From: Peromyscus leucopus
Lineage: Eukaryota; Chordata; Mammalia; Rodentia; Cricetidae
Assembly: GCF_004664715.2 (NCBI RefSeq)
Contig: NC_051065.1
Location: forward strand, 151,492,826 to 151,556,825
Length of the DNA: 64,000 bases
Direction: 5' to 3'
Each line of letters begins with the position of its first letter. Within the stretch, counting starts at the first letter, position 1. The notes beneath the pieces were generated by a model. That model searched no databases, had not been told where the DNA came from, and saw nothing but the letters and a program-made list of their open reading frames with translations. The translations under genes and the position numbers were made by a program. This document shows, in pieces, positions 10,897 through 20,862 of the stretch.

Positions 10897-10922
10897 TGCG
10901 TGTGTGTGTGTGTGTGTGTGTC
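10855..10922. repeat. (TG)n/(CGTG)n alternating purine-pyrimidine tract
   Basis: About 68 bp of strictly alternating TG with about nine CG steps in the middle. Such tracts are classic candidates for Z-DNA. Confidence 0.9.
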
Positions 10923-11045
10923 TGTCAGAGGACAACTTGTGGGGACTTGGTGAGCTCCTTCCACCTTTATGTGGATTCCAGGGATCAAACTTATGCTATC
11001 AGGCTTGGCAGCAAAGGTCTTTACCTGCTGAATCATTTTGTTGGC
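10855..11045 (-). mobile_element. B3/B2-family SINE, antisense
   Basis: The AGAGGACAACTTGTGGGGAC block and CAGGCTTGGCAGCAAAGGTC followed by a TGAATCATTTTG head place it in the B2 superfamily. Its tail is the TG/CG microsatellite at 10855-10922. Confidence 0.72.
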
Positions 11046-11051
11046 TGCCTT

Positions 11052-11203
11052 AGTTTTTGAGGCAGGATCTCTCACTGAACCTAAAGTTTCCAATCTCAGC
11101 TAGCCTAGCAGGCCAGCAAACTCTGGGGACCCACTTGACTATGCCTCCCAGCACTGGAATTACAAATATACACAGCCACCCCTGGCTTTGCAAGTGTGTG
11201 TGT

Positions 11204-11240
<37 letters not shown>

Positions 11241-11342
11241 CGTGTGCGCGCGCATGTGTGTGTGTATGTGTATGCACATGCTAGAGTGTTGAACTCAGGT
11301 CCTCATGTTTCCAGCTCTTTACCAATTGAGCCATCTCCCTAG
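11052..11342 (-). mobile_element. B4-family SINE, antisense, split by a TG repeat
   Basis: GAGGCAGGATCTCTCACTGA, a GCCTCCCAGCACTGGAATTA block, then an internal (TG)n expansion at 11197-11275, and a GAACTCAGGTCCTCATG plus TGAGCCATCTCCCTAG head. Confidence 0.72.
11197..11275. repeat. (TG)n with CG steps
   Basis: About 80 bp alternating TG with GCGCGC in the middle, within the antisense B4 element. Confidence 0.88.
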
Positions 11343-11983
11343 TATCAACTTCCTGTATCTTAAACTCAAAGAGTTGAAACCATTACTAGATTGCAAAGTC
11401 TCTTTGAAAGTTACCCACAAAGCCGAAAAGTAGGCGCATACTTACCTTTCAAACAGTATGGTTGAGATGCCCTGAAGCTGACAGCTTCATTGGTCTCTCT
11501 CTAGTCTGACACGGGTATCAGATAAGACCCAAGGTTGAGATGAGGACAGAATTCTTTACAAGCAACTGCTACTTCATCTCAGGTCCATCAAGGACCATTC
11601 AGTTACCTACCACAATCTCACCAGTACAAATAGTTAAGAGACTCAAAAGAACAAAATTCCTTGGACTTGGACTTTTTAATGATTACATATTCAAAAATAC
11701 AGACCCTCTTCCTCAATCACTCTTCACTGTGCTTGGTCAGGGGTGACACACGAGGGAAAACTGCCACCTACCAAATTATTCATTCTGTGTTCAGTGACGC
11801 CACCCATGTGTCCCTCTCCTGACTCCTGACCAAGTACTCACCTCCCCCATTCCTGCTTAGGATTGAAGTCAATGACTGGTTCATTCTACAGGCAGAAGAG
11901 CTGCTCAAGACAGGGCTTAAGGAAACTCTCACTGGAACTTTTCTAAGAAAAAAGTCACTTCCAAGCTAATAAATGTTAACCCC
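11343..11983. other. Intron 3 next to exon 3, unique sequence
   Basis: No repeat or gene recognised. It holds the first part of intron 3. Confidence 0.55.
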
Positions 11984-12063
11984 CTAGCTGTTGATACTAA
12001 ACACAGCTTTTAACATTTGGCTGGACTTCAGAAATATGACTACCACTGTATTGAGAGACTCAC

Positions 12064-12191
12064 ATGTGGCATTTCTGTAGAGAAGGAAAGGGTCCTGGAG
12101 CTGGAAGTCCAGGTCTTTAGTAATGGGTTCTGTTCTGTTTTCCATGCTGAGCCTATTCATAATGGTGAATCCGTGCTTTGGAGAGGCAGAC
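12064..12191 (-). CDS. Dcp1b: Dcp1b coding exon 3 (EVH1 domain core)
   Basis: A 128-bp exon that completes Arg64 and encodes residues 65-106, then the first base of codon 107. The peptide begins SASPKHGFTIMNRLS and ends FQLQDPFLLYRNAT, the most conserved part of the DCP1 EVH1 domain. In the family this region contributes to the proline-rich-ligand surface and to DCP2 activation. The acceptor is GATTTCCAG before 12191 and the donor is T|GTGAGT at 12063. The phase-1 exit fits the family sequence, where a leucine codon (T|TG or T|TA) should start exon 4. Alone the frame continues into intron on both sides, so the open frame seen around it (11984-12286) is longer than the exon. Exon 4, expected to read LSIYGIWFYDKEE-like, was not found to the left. 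Confidence 0.96.
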
Positions 12192-12501
12192 CTGGAAATC
12201 ACGGAGCAGGGGAAAGACATTGCTAAGCATAGCATACCTGCAGTATAGCCACATTCTGACGTGTCTGTTAACTTTGCTGTGTACATTGTTTCTCACAAGC
12301 AGTCTGCACACATAGGAAATACCACTGCTTTACTCTTGGGATCTCATACCAACATCTGTGCACCACAGACTGTCCTTAAGGTCATTGTTTTTAACTGTAC
12401 GTGAGGCTGTGCATAGTTCGTATGTATATCTTATCTCCCTGTCTATGCTGTACATTCCTTTAAGACAAAGATGGTAATTGCTTTTAAAAATCTCACTGGC
12501 A

Positions 12502-12686
12502 GGGGCTGGAGGGTTGGCTCGGTGGTTAAGAGCACTTGACGGCTCTTCTAGAGGTTCTGAGTTCAATTCCCAGAAACCGTGTGGTGGCTCACAACATCTG
12601 TAATGGGATCTGATTCTCTCTTCTGGTGTGCATGAAGACAGAGCACTCAAATACATAAAATACACAAATAAATAAGTCTTTAAAAA
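12502..12686 (+). mobile_element. B2 SINE, sense
   Basis: Starts GGGGCTGGAGGGTTGGCTC, continues with GGTTAAGAGCACTTGACGGC and TTCAATTCCCAG, and ends in an AAATAAATAAGTCTTT tail, the standard B2 3' end. Confidence 0.9.
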
Positions 12687-13901
12687 ACCTAGATACTTTC
12701 AAAGGGTTTCAGAGTTCAAAGCACATACATCATTACAAAAAGATAATTTTCACTGAAAGTATAAATGCTAGTTTGGAATTGAGAACTTCAGGAAAACAAG
12801 GCAACTCTGTCAACGAACCTGTGAGATGAGGTACAAACTAAGGTCATGTAACAGCCTGCAGGGCGGACGCTGTGTTCTCTTCAATACAAAGCAAACCGCT
12901 TCCTGGACAAGCTACTATAAAACTGCTCAGTGAAAAAGTGACCTTTAGTGAGTTTCATTTTTCATTCATTCAATAAATCTTGAATGCCCCATCTGTCAGG
13001 CACAGGGACCCATGTCATACACAGTGTAAACTAACAATCATGTGTCCATTTGCCTGTGCTGAGGGGACAGCCATGTCATAATTCAACCAAGAAACTTCTG
13101 GTGACACCCAAGTACAACATCCCCGTTTAACAAAAGCACGCAGCACTCATTCATTCAAGTTAAGCTAGGCTGCTGGGGTTAGCAGGAACAAACAGGAAGA
13201 ACATCAGTTTTATTTCTCTTTTAACTCCTTTATACTGATAAAGTACACATTGCTACTTTACCACTTACAGGATTGTATTTTTAAAGCCCCAACCCTTGAA
13301 TTGATGGAAGGTAATCTTTGATGAGCTTATTCTACAAAGAGATAAAGCACTGACAGGCATAGCCTCAATTCCCCCAACAGTCATTTCTATTTAAACTTAA
13401 GAGGAGAGGAAAATGCACTCAGAAGACTGATAGAGGGCCCTGGACATGAAATTCAGAAATTCTAGTGACTGTGTCTTCATGAACTCTATTGCAAAGAGGA
13501 AGACATGGGGAGGCAGGAGAAATACTTCTTGATGCAGGATGAAATATCTTCTTGTATTTCAATAGCATAACATCTTATGGCATAAACGGTATGGGACTAT
13601 AGCACAGTTTATTCAACAGGCCCAGAAACAAAGATGTCAGTGCACTAAAAACAGTTCGGAAGGAGAAGTACAGGTGTACCATAGACAGCTTCGTTAACTT
13701 AGCTCAAACTGCTGTCATTCCCCACTGAGAAAAAGACCTCTCTAGACCAGGCACCCATGCCTGTGTCGGAAGGAGAGGAAGCAGCAGAGGTTATCTCAAT
13801 GAGATGGGTTGGGGGAACTAGATTAAGATTATTTTTCTCAGTTCAATGGTGTAACTTATCATTCCGTTAGCAGTGTGGAGTACATTAAGAAGTACTTAAG
13901 T
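12687..13901. other. Intron 2, mostly unique sequence
   Basis: One short ancient-repeat-like piece (CATTCATTCAATAAATCTTG near 12963-13010, with TGTCAGGCACAGG). Otherwise nothing recognised. Confidence 0.5.
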
Positions 13902-14096
13902 GCTGGGTTGTAGTTCAGTTGGTATAGTAGTTGCCTAGCATGCTCAAAGCCCTGGATTCCATTTCCAGCATTACATAAAACTGGCACATGGCTGTAATTC
14001 AGAAGTTCAAAGTTATCTTTTGCTACATAGTTAGTTTGAAGCCAACCTGGTCTACATGAGACACCATCTCAAAAATAAAATACCCGAAAATACAAA
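13902..14096 (+). mobile_element. B4 SINE (ID head fused to B1-like body), sense
   Basis: The ID-type head reads GCTGGGTTGTAGTTCAGTTG and TTGCCTAGCATGC. It is followed by a B1-like body ending CATGAGACACCATCTC and an A-rich tail. This head-body order defines B4. Confidence 0.82.
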
Positions 14097-16018
14097 GCTA
14101 TATTTGGTTTGGGTACAAAAGAGAAAATAATTATATAATTCAGCAGAAAGTCCTTAAAACCATCACTAATATATATTAATCTATCGCTCTCCTCAAAATA
14201 ATCCTTCTCAGAAATGAGAAAGAATACACATTGTGCTTTAGTTTTTCTCTTTACATTTTACATTCTGGAGTACTCATGCTGAACAAATTTACTCTGTGCT
14301 TCTGGAATGTTCTGGAACATAACATGGACTAACATGCTAATACTCTTGGAGATTCAGACCCCCACATCTGACTGACTTGTAGCCTGTAGCCTGGCTAGCC
14401 ATTCATCCTTTGCACGCCCTCCCCCTTGGTGACAGGGCAGCTGGCATCCTCCCCCCACTGTTCTGTACTACGCCCCCACTGGCCTCTTAAGGCTATTCTA
14501 GCTCTGCTGTCTATGGCCCTATGGGCCTTAAATTCAACCATCAATTGCATATCTATTTCCCTTTGATACTCCTCTTAGACAACGCCAAACTCTCCAAAGA
14601 CGACCGAGTGCCAAGATTTCTTAACCTGAACTCATCGAGATCATTGCAAAAGTATTACTTCAAAACCCTGAAGACCAATGGCCTGGGTGCCGGGGGTGAA
14701 CTTCACAAAGAAATCAAGTTGAAGGCCCCAGATTCTTGACCTCCCCCACCACCCGGGCTGCTGGAGTTCTACTAAAGATTTTGTCATTCAGTTCAATCAC
14801 CGCCATTTACCTAGAGGCTTCATGTGTCAATGTCACCGTGCTCTCCATGCACTTCCATTTCAGCTTCAGTTCATCTGGTCCCAACTCCTAGCTACCTCAT
14901 GGCAGTCATCCTTTAACACCCTGCCCAACTCCAGTTTCTTTCAGAACAAGTGCCTCCTCATGAGGCTGACACACTGACTCTCCATGCACTTTCTCACAGC
15001 TTATTAAGCATCCTCATGTTCACAAGCCTTCAGTTACTCCCTACTGCTGGAAAACTAAACTTCAGAATCCTTAGTCTGCCATTCTATGCTAATGGCATCA
15101 CTTAGGCTAATATAAACCCTCTACCCCAGAATGGATCCCCACTGTCCCGTTAAACAGGAGGCTGTGTCTCTACTTTTGCCTTTCTTTCTGTTGGGACTTC
15201 CTGCCCTGAAGCCCAACCCAAGACCTGTCATTCTACAATGCTCCCACAACCACAGCAGCCCAGTGCGGCTTTTACAGCCACCAGTTCTTGGGGTGGTATA
15301 GCCTGCATTGTGTTTATCTTAAACTTGAATATGGGTAAATATGTTTGTATACTTTTTCCTCCAGTCAAGTTGTTACCTTAATCAGGGTGTATATTAGTTT
15401 TGTATTTCATCTATGTACTCCCGCTAGGTGACAGAATTCAAGTAAGATATTTATGTGGAAATTTGCATGAATAAAATGTAGTCATTAAGACAATATACAT
15501 ACTGTGTGTCTGCGTGCATGTGTGATACTAATGGTATTGATAAAAAAGAAATTATTAAAAGCATGAGCTTATTAATGAAATTAATCCTGAAACATTATTA
15601 ACTAGACAATGGAAGACTGAGAGACAGATTCGAGCCTGGACATGCTTTTTTTAAGCAGTTAAGGGTGAGGGAAGGTGAGCCACAAAGCCCTTTCCAGCCA
15701 GCCTAATTTAGCTAACAGTGGACCTCTAATCTCTTGGCAGTGCATAGTGTTCACAAACTGTGTGCATTCACTGGAATCAGACGATGGATATGTACCGCTA
15801 AACCAAATATTAAGATTTATGTTGGAAATATATCCTGAAATTAGTACCATCAGAATGTACCAGGTCACATTATGTGTTATTTTAGTCCTCTTGCCAACTA
15901 GTAATTTCAGATAGATTTGGTTGTTGTACTTCTTTGAAATAAAACTGCCCTTTAATACATGACAAAACTAAGCTAAAACATTATTTCAAAAATTGTTTTT
16001 TTAATAAAATATTCTTAC
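14097..16018. other. Intron 2, long repeat-poor stretch
   Basis: About 1.9 kb in which I recognise no SINE, LINE or LTR. This is unusual for the window. It includes C-rich sequence around 14400-14480 and 14740-14760. Open frames (for example 14521-14739 plus) carry no family signal. It could include conserved noncoding sequence. Confidence 0.45.
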
Positions 16019-16059
16019 CTTGTATAAACAAATAAGGTTCCTTCCACATCAGTCTTCTC
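16019..16059 (-). CDS. Dcp1b: Dcp1b coding exon 2
   Basis: A 41-bp exon encoding EKTDVEGTLFVYT plus the first two bases (AG) of an arginine codon, residues 51-64 of DCP1B. It forms beta-strand sequence of the EVH1 fold and is almost identical in DCP1A and DCP1B. The acceptor is a T-rich tract ending TTTTTAG directly before GAG at 16059. The donor is AG|GTAAG at 16018-16014. Exon 1 ends in phase 0 and this exon leaves phase 2, which exon 3 completes with G, so the reading frame is intact. It is too short for an open-reading-frame scan and was found by looking for the expected peptide between exons 1 and 3. No stop, frameshift or non-consensus splice site is visible. Confidence 0.95.
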
Positions 16060-17015
16060 CTAAAAATAAAGAAAACACATACCATATGTATGCTCTCTTC
16101 ATTCTATGGCAGAAAACATGAACTTCTTACAGCACACCAGGAAACCACACACAACTTCAAGTAGGCGAAGTGCCAGGACAGAACAGAGGGGCTACCAGGA
16201 AGGGGAAGGCATGAGTTTGACATGACCAGGGCCTACTGAGTGAGCAGCACTTGGTCACTATTCTCTTTCCCAAACACACACTGAGTGGCCCACCTGGCTG
16301 GAGCGGAGAAAGTGTGCTTCAGACTTCATCAGAAGGAGATGGTAAGTGTGTAGCCTTCTCCTCCATCCACCTAATCGCAAGCTGTCAAATTAACTGTTAC
16401 CTGCGCCTCATTACCCTTCACTTCATCTTGTGTTCATTGTCACATTGTGTCACTAGGAGACCAGATGATCTGTCAATACCTGTGCTCTGACTGCTAGACA
16501 GAAAAGGGTTATGCTAGAGTCTTCAAGTGAACAAACACCTTCTTGGCATGAAATATGCAGAGTCACTTTGGCCAGACTTGAAATAACATTACACAGAAAT
16601 ATTACCAAGTTAGGACTCAAGAACTGCCAGAGAAAATCTGAGGGAGGGAGTCAAGTCATAGGGAGAGCTTGAGTTCTTTGGCATCCCTTCCACATCTCCA
16701 AGACAGGGGGATCCTGCTCATCCACACAATGCACACGCAGTTCTTCTGTTTAACTAGTAATCAGACTATTGTAACTCAGAATTTAATATGTGCTTTTGGT
16801 ATTTACATCACTTAATTTCAGCATTCTAGTATCCTATTTAAGGCTCCAATATTTTATAATATTTATTACTGAAATTATTTAAAATTAAGTACTGTATAAT
16901 TTGGATGCAAGATATACACTTTAAGAAAAAGTTGTAACACTAGAATGATGTTTTTTAAAGGTACAGAGTTGAAAGTAATCTGCCTGAGTACATCTGTTTT
17001 CTCAGAGACTTAGTG
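16060..17015. other. Intron 1, unique sequence
   Basis: No repeat or gene recognised. Confidence 0.5.
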
Positions 17016-17152
17016 CAGTGGGTTTTGAAGAGTGGTCTCCAGATGAGAAGCAGCATCGTCACCTGGGAGCCCTTAGAAATGCACATTCTTAGGCCTCTGC
17101 GCAAACCCCTTCAGAGCTGAACGGGCACAGCTGGCAGCTGCTTAGGTACTCG
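17016..17152 (+). mobile_element. MER20-like hAT DNA-transposon remnant
   Basis: GCAGCATCGTCACCTGGGAG followed by CCCTTAGAAATGCACATTCT is the diagnostic MER20 order (AGCAGCATC..CACCTGGGA..TTAGAAATGCA). The left inverted terminal repeat is eroded to CAGTGGGTTTTGAAG. An old copy, shared across eutherians by family. Confidence 0.6.
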
Positions 17153-17879
17153 ACACCACTTTAAAAGGAGCTGTCCAAGTCAAGCATCTGGTCCTACGAG
17201 TTACACTGATGGGAACTGAAGCAGAGATGTGCAGGGACCTCTGCGCACACACGGCCAGGCTCCTTGGCTAGAAAGTTTCCTACTCTGCCGTATTTGACCT
17301 GGGCCTGTTCTCTTTGGAATGCAAATCAGATCTTTCATATTATCAGCACACATACGCTAATTGCTTCCAACTGATTTCTTTTTTGCTCGCAACAAAAATT
17401 TTCTTTACTTCAAAAACAAAAAACTTTAATCCCTTTATTTTAGTTTAGAATAATCCAAAATCAGAATTGTAGCTATAACTCACAAAAACAGTTCTCAAAC
17501 TTGAGTTGTGTTTGGAGTTGCTCATGGGAAGGAACTAGGGCTCAGTGATTACAATATGAGCCAGGAGTGAGGTTTCTGCCAGCTCACACTGAGATAATTC
17601 ACTGACTTTCCTGTCTCACCCTTAACTCAAATCTTTCAATTAAAACAAAACAAAACATTTTAAGAGCTCTCACTTGGCTAAAAGGAGCTCTGGAAAAGTA
17701 TTTGCTGCTGGAGCTGTGCTGGCTCAAAGTGTTTGTTTGTTTGTTTTTTAACTTTCTGTACAAAGCAGTGAAATTAGGGTATGGCAAATAGTAAAACAGG
17801 AGCTCTCCTCAAATCCTCCAAGTAAAATTGTAAGTTCACAGTTCTGGAGTATTTTAGCCTAAACTCTAAAAATAAAGGT

Positions 17880-17880
<1 letters not shown>
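17153..17880. other. Intron 1, unique sequence
   Basis: Nothing recognised. Confidence 0.5.

Positions 17881-17881
<1 letters not shown>

Positions 17882-17928
<47 letters not shown>
17882..17928. repeat. (CA)n microsatellite
   Basis: About 23 uninterrupted CA units. Confidence 0.95.
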
Positions 17929-17931
<3 letters not shown>

Positions 17932-18594
17932 CAGTGTTTGAAATAATGAAGAGTATAAATAATGCTGCTTCATAAATTATTAGAATTAAATACATTGCTA
18001 CACCTGGAACAATTGAAAGCAATGTCTATTTTACTGAATAGTCTAAGATAATAAAAAGTGGGTCAACTTTCTCTCTCCACCGCACACGTGGCAGCAAAGC
18101 CACCTCGGCAGCTTCTCTTTCCCGCTGTCTAGGTCTTATCCAGAGCTCTGATCTGCCGCACGGCCCCTCTCAACCGCCCCTGTGCTGCACAGGGACCTCA
18201 GGGCTGTTAACCAGAAACAAGGGACACTCGTGGTTCTAAGCCATGCCGCCAGCTTCACCTTGCTCATGTTCAGGACTCGCTATACAACGCCTGCTCACTG
18301 CAGGGCATTTGGCAATGCCCTCGTCACCAACACCCTCATCCTCAAAGTTTCCTGATACTGTCAAATGTCACCAGGGTGTGTGTGTGTGTGTGTGTCTGGG
18401 GCGGGGGGAGAGTAATCAAATCCAGTTGAGAACAAATGGTCTGACTGCAAAGTAAGAAACAGTACCAGCAATAGTCTTTTGTCGACACATAGGGTATTTC
18501 AGGGAAGGAGTCTTTCCTGGCAAAAAGGAGTAAATATGGTTCTAAAATTCCTATTCTAGTCATGGCAAAACTCTTAATTTGTGCGAGTTTGTGT
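17929..18594. other. Intron 1, unique sequence
   Basis: Contains a short (TG)8 run at 18378-18394. Otherwise nothing recognised. Confidence 0.5.
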
Positions 18595-18663
18595 GTGCCT
18601 TGGGGATTAAACCAGAGCTGTGCACATGCTAAGCACATGCTCTACCACTGCGCTCTATCTGCA
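18595..18663 (-). mobile_element. ID-type SINE, antisense
   Basis: About 70 bp matching the tRNA-Ala/BC1-derived ID core in reverse: GGGGATTAAACCAGAGCTGT, GCACATGCTAAGCACATGCT, CTACCACTGCGCTCTATCTG. Not a functional tRNA, because the acceptor stem is absent. Confidence 0.7.
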
Positions 18664-19310
18664 GTACCTTGATCTTTTTTCACAGGAACTCATCCTCTGC
18701 ACCCACCACTCCTCATCTAAATACCTGCCGTTGATTTCTAATGTAAGAAGGATTCCTCTGCTCATACCCAACCTTCCTTCTTTCTCTTTCATTCTTAAGA
18801 ATATTCTTACACTTCTGATTAAGTTGACATTTGAAAGGCTCCCCTCCAGGGATCTGAGTGATAGCACAGGGGGACAGCAGTGACAATTTGATTGTCCCCA
18901 CTGACTGCTCTGTTGTTGAACTAGGTCTTTCTCCTTTGCCAGGCAACCACACAGCCTACAAGATTAGTACTTTGAAAGAATGACCTTTTGCTGAATGAAT
19001 TATGCCCCATCTGGAGAAAACAAATCCAGGAGGCAGGAAAACAAAACTCCTGTAAATAATGCATTGTGACACCTCTGATGCCGGACCTCGCTGGGTACCT
19101 GGTATGCTTAGGTAAGGCTTTTAAAGGTCTCTGTCATACAGGACTGTGAAGGGGCTTTAGGAAACAGGCCACCCAAGGGAGGATGCTCCACTGTACATTT
19201 GAACAGCTTCTGATCTTCTGTACGGAGCCTCCCGCTGAGTCAACTTACACCATTAACTTTTATTGGGCCCTACTCTATACTACAGAATTACTTCCAAATA
19301 ACATTATGCA
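18664..19310. other. Intron 1, unique sequence
   Basis: Nothing recognised. Confidence 0.5.
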
Positions 19311-19516
19311 GCTCTAGAGTAGTGGTTCTTGACCAGTCAGTCGCGACCCCGACACACATCTATCTCCAAAATTATTTTCATTAAGATCATAACCATAGCA
19401 AAATTACAGTTATGAATTAGCAAGGAAAATAATTTTATGGTTGGGGGTTACCATAACATGAGGAACTGTATTAAAGGGGCGCAGCATTGGGAAAGTTGGG
19501 AACCCCTGCTCTAGAG
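19311..19516 (-). mobile_element. URR1-type hAT transposon with 9-bp flanking duplication
   Basis: The element (19320-19507) has inverted ends (AGTGGTTCTTGACC left, TTGGGAACCCCT right). The interior matches rodent URR1 in reverse (TTAAAGGGGCGCAGCATTGG). It is flanked by GCTCTAGAG at 19311-19319 and 19508-19516. The 8-bp core CTCTAGAG is the length expected of hAT transposons. Non-autonomous, no transposase. Confidence 0.88.
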
Positions 19517-19894
19517 AGAAGTAAAGCACCTATATAACGACCCAAATGGTAATTTCCTCTGGTGACCATGAAAAGCAGCCTTAGTTAATCGAGCCAGGAA
19601 TACCCAGACCCCTGAACATTAGAACTCTGCACATTTCTCCTTTGGGTTTGGCTACTGGGAGAACAGACAAAAATTCTTTGCAACTATCTTAACAATTCCT
19701 GGCCTTTTTCCAGGAGTGCTGGGCATGGAACCAGGTGCTGTCCCAAGCTCCATCTCCATTTCCTTCTTCATCCTTTTTGTGTTTCTGGTTTCCGGGTCGT
19801 TCTTATAACAGCCTACCTAAAGCTGAATTTCCTCAATAATCAAAGTTTTCCTTTCATAAATGTTGATGTTTGTTTCGGACTTGGCGAACACAGC

Positions 19895-19896
19895 AA

Positions 19897-19932
<36 letters not shown>
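19895..19932. repeat. (AAT)n microsatellite
   Basis: About 13 ATA/AAT units. A run of isoleucines in an overlapping open frame is an artefact of it. Confidence 0.95.
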
Positions 19933-20568
19933 TTGAAATCCTTGTAAGCTGTTCTTCATACCCCACTGAACTGTATTAAGACCAATGGTTCTATACTGGT
20001 GAATAATATTTGGTACAAAAGTCACCAAAAGGGGGGAGTGGCACCTTTATATGCAAAGGTATGGTTTATAAATTCTATGAATCATTACCTGGGCCAGAAC
20101 TAATCTGTCTCCCGTTCCAATTCCATTCTAGATGTGAGGGAAACGAAACTCCATCCAGTTACTGTAGGCTGGGGTTCGGTCTTTTGAAATGCACTGAAAT
20201 GGTTAGGCTACCAACCATGGACTCTACATCAAAGTCCGGGGCGTCCCACGCATACCCATTTCCTCTTGATCCCCCCAAGCGTGCTCTTAGGGGGTTCCCT
20301 GCCCTACATTTCTGACTCTGGCTTCTCCACCTCGGCGAGGCTGGACTTGGGGCTCCGCTCTGCCCTCCGCTGCCGGAGCGCTTCTGTCGTCCGGCCTCCA
20401 GGCCTGGGGCCGGGCTCTCAGCGGCGCCGCCCACACCTCTATCCATCTTGCCTACCTGGGCGCTGGGTCGCGCAAACCGCCCAGCACCGGGATCGGACCC
20501 CGCCCGCCCATCCATGCCCTGCAGCCCCCGCCCCGGCCCCGCCCCGCCGTCCGCGCGCCCGCACGCAC

Positions 20569-20718
20569 CCACTTGTTGGCCCGGTGGAAGAAAGTGTACA
20601 GAGCCACCTGGCTGGCCACATCCACGATGCGACTAATGTAGGGGTCGTGGCGTCGCAGGGCCGCCAGGCTGATCTCGTGCCCCTTCCCAGGCGGCCCGCC
20701 CGCCGCCGCGGTCGCCAT
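20569..20718 (-). CDS. Dcp1b: Dcp1b coding exon 1 (decapping enzyme 1B, N-terminus)
   Basis: First coding exon of mRNA-decapping enzyme 1B, an EVH1-domain cofactor of the DCP2 decapping complex in cytoplasmic P-bodies. It encodes residues 1-50. The segments ISLAAL, RHDPY and VDVASQVALYTF match the DCP1 family start as I remember human DCP1B. The ATG lies at 20718-20716 with A at -3 and G at +4, inside an AAGATGGCG context that also resembles a YY1 site. The exon ends after codon 50 (TGG, 20571-20569) and is followed by a GTGCGT donor at 20568, giving a phase-0 junction. Without splicing the frame runs on into GC-rich intron and stops resembling the family. Two residues differ from my memory of human: FFHRANKW instead of FGHRANEW. 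The exon lies in a CpG island, as expected for a housekeeping promoter. Identification is firm because exons 2 and 3 follow in order and in frame. Confidence 0.95.
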
Positions 20719-20828
20719 CTTCCCACCCGCCCTCTTGCCCGGCCTCCAGGAAGCCCCCTCAATCGACCGCCGAGCGAGCGACCGCGGTTGGGCGATTTTC
20801 CGGCTCTTGGGGACCCAGGCTAGGCTTC

Positions 20829-20834
20829 GCCAAT
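20829..20834. promoter_or_regulatory. CCAAT box (GCCAAT) in Dcp1b promoter
   Basis: GCCAAT on the plus strand (ATTGGC on the Dcp1b sense strand) lies about 110 bp upstream of the ATG and 29 bp from the X-box. NF-Y sites of this kind are frequent in TATA-less CpG promoters. A similar CAATCGAC string recurs at about 20760. Confidence 0.45.
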
Positions 20835-20862
20835 CGACGGCCGGGCCTTCTCCCGGAGGATC

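Larger units (their letters stand above)
1..20718 (-). other. Dcp1b: Dcp1b gene span, 5' part (exons 1-3 with introns)
   Basis: Only the 5' portion of the gene is present. Intron 1 is 16060-20568 (4509 bp), intron 2 is 12192-16018 (3827 bp), and intron 3 starts at 12063 and runs leftwards past the window edge (over 12 kb). The human gene is also dominated by long 5' introns. The spliced part gives 319 coding bases: 106 codons plus one. The DCP1B-specific C-terminal region (proline/glutamine-rich part and trimerisation helix) is not in the window. Intron 3 is repeat-rich, while introns 1 and 2 hold mostly unique sequence. Confidence 0.9.

Noticed and set aside
10596..11093. 165-codon minus-strand frame rich in His-Thr repeats
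   Set aside because: Produced by translating TG/CA microsatellites and SINEs; no real protein.
1..12063. Dcp1b exon 4 and later exons
   Set aside because: I looked on the minus strand for the expected LSIYGIWFYDKEE-like and AKDEYTK-like segments and saw neither; they are probably left of the window, though a by-eye search can miss a diverged exon.
11984..12286. Single 100-codon protein on the minus strand
   Set aside because: Only residues within 12064-12191 match DCP1B; the ends are intron beyond clear AG and GT splice sites.
18595..18663. tRNA gene
   Set aside because: The tRNA-like boxes belong to an ID-type SINE; there is no complete cloverleaf or acceptor stem.
20159..20823. Long open frames in the CpG island (up to 185 codons on the plus strand)
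   Set aside because: GC-rich DNA lacks stop codons. The frames overlap on both strands, have low-complexity R/P/A/G content, and only the minus-strand Dcp1b exon 1 shows family similarity.
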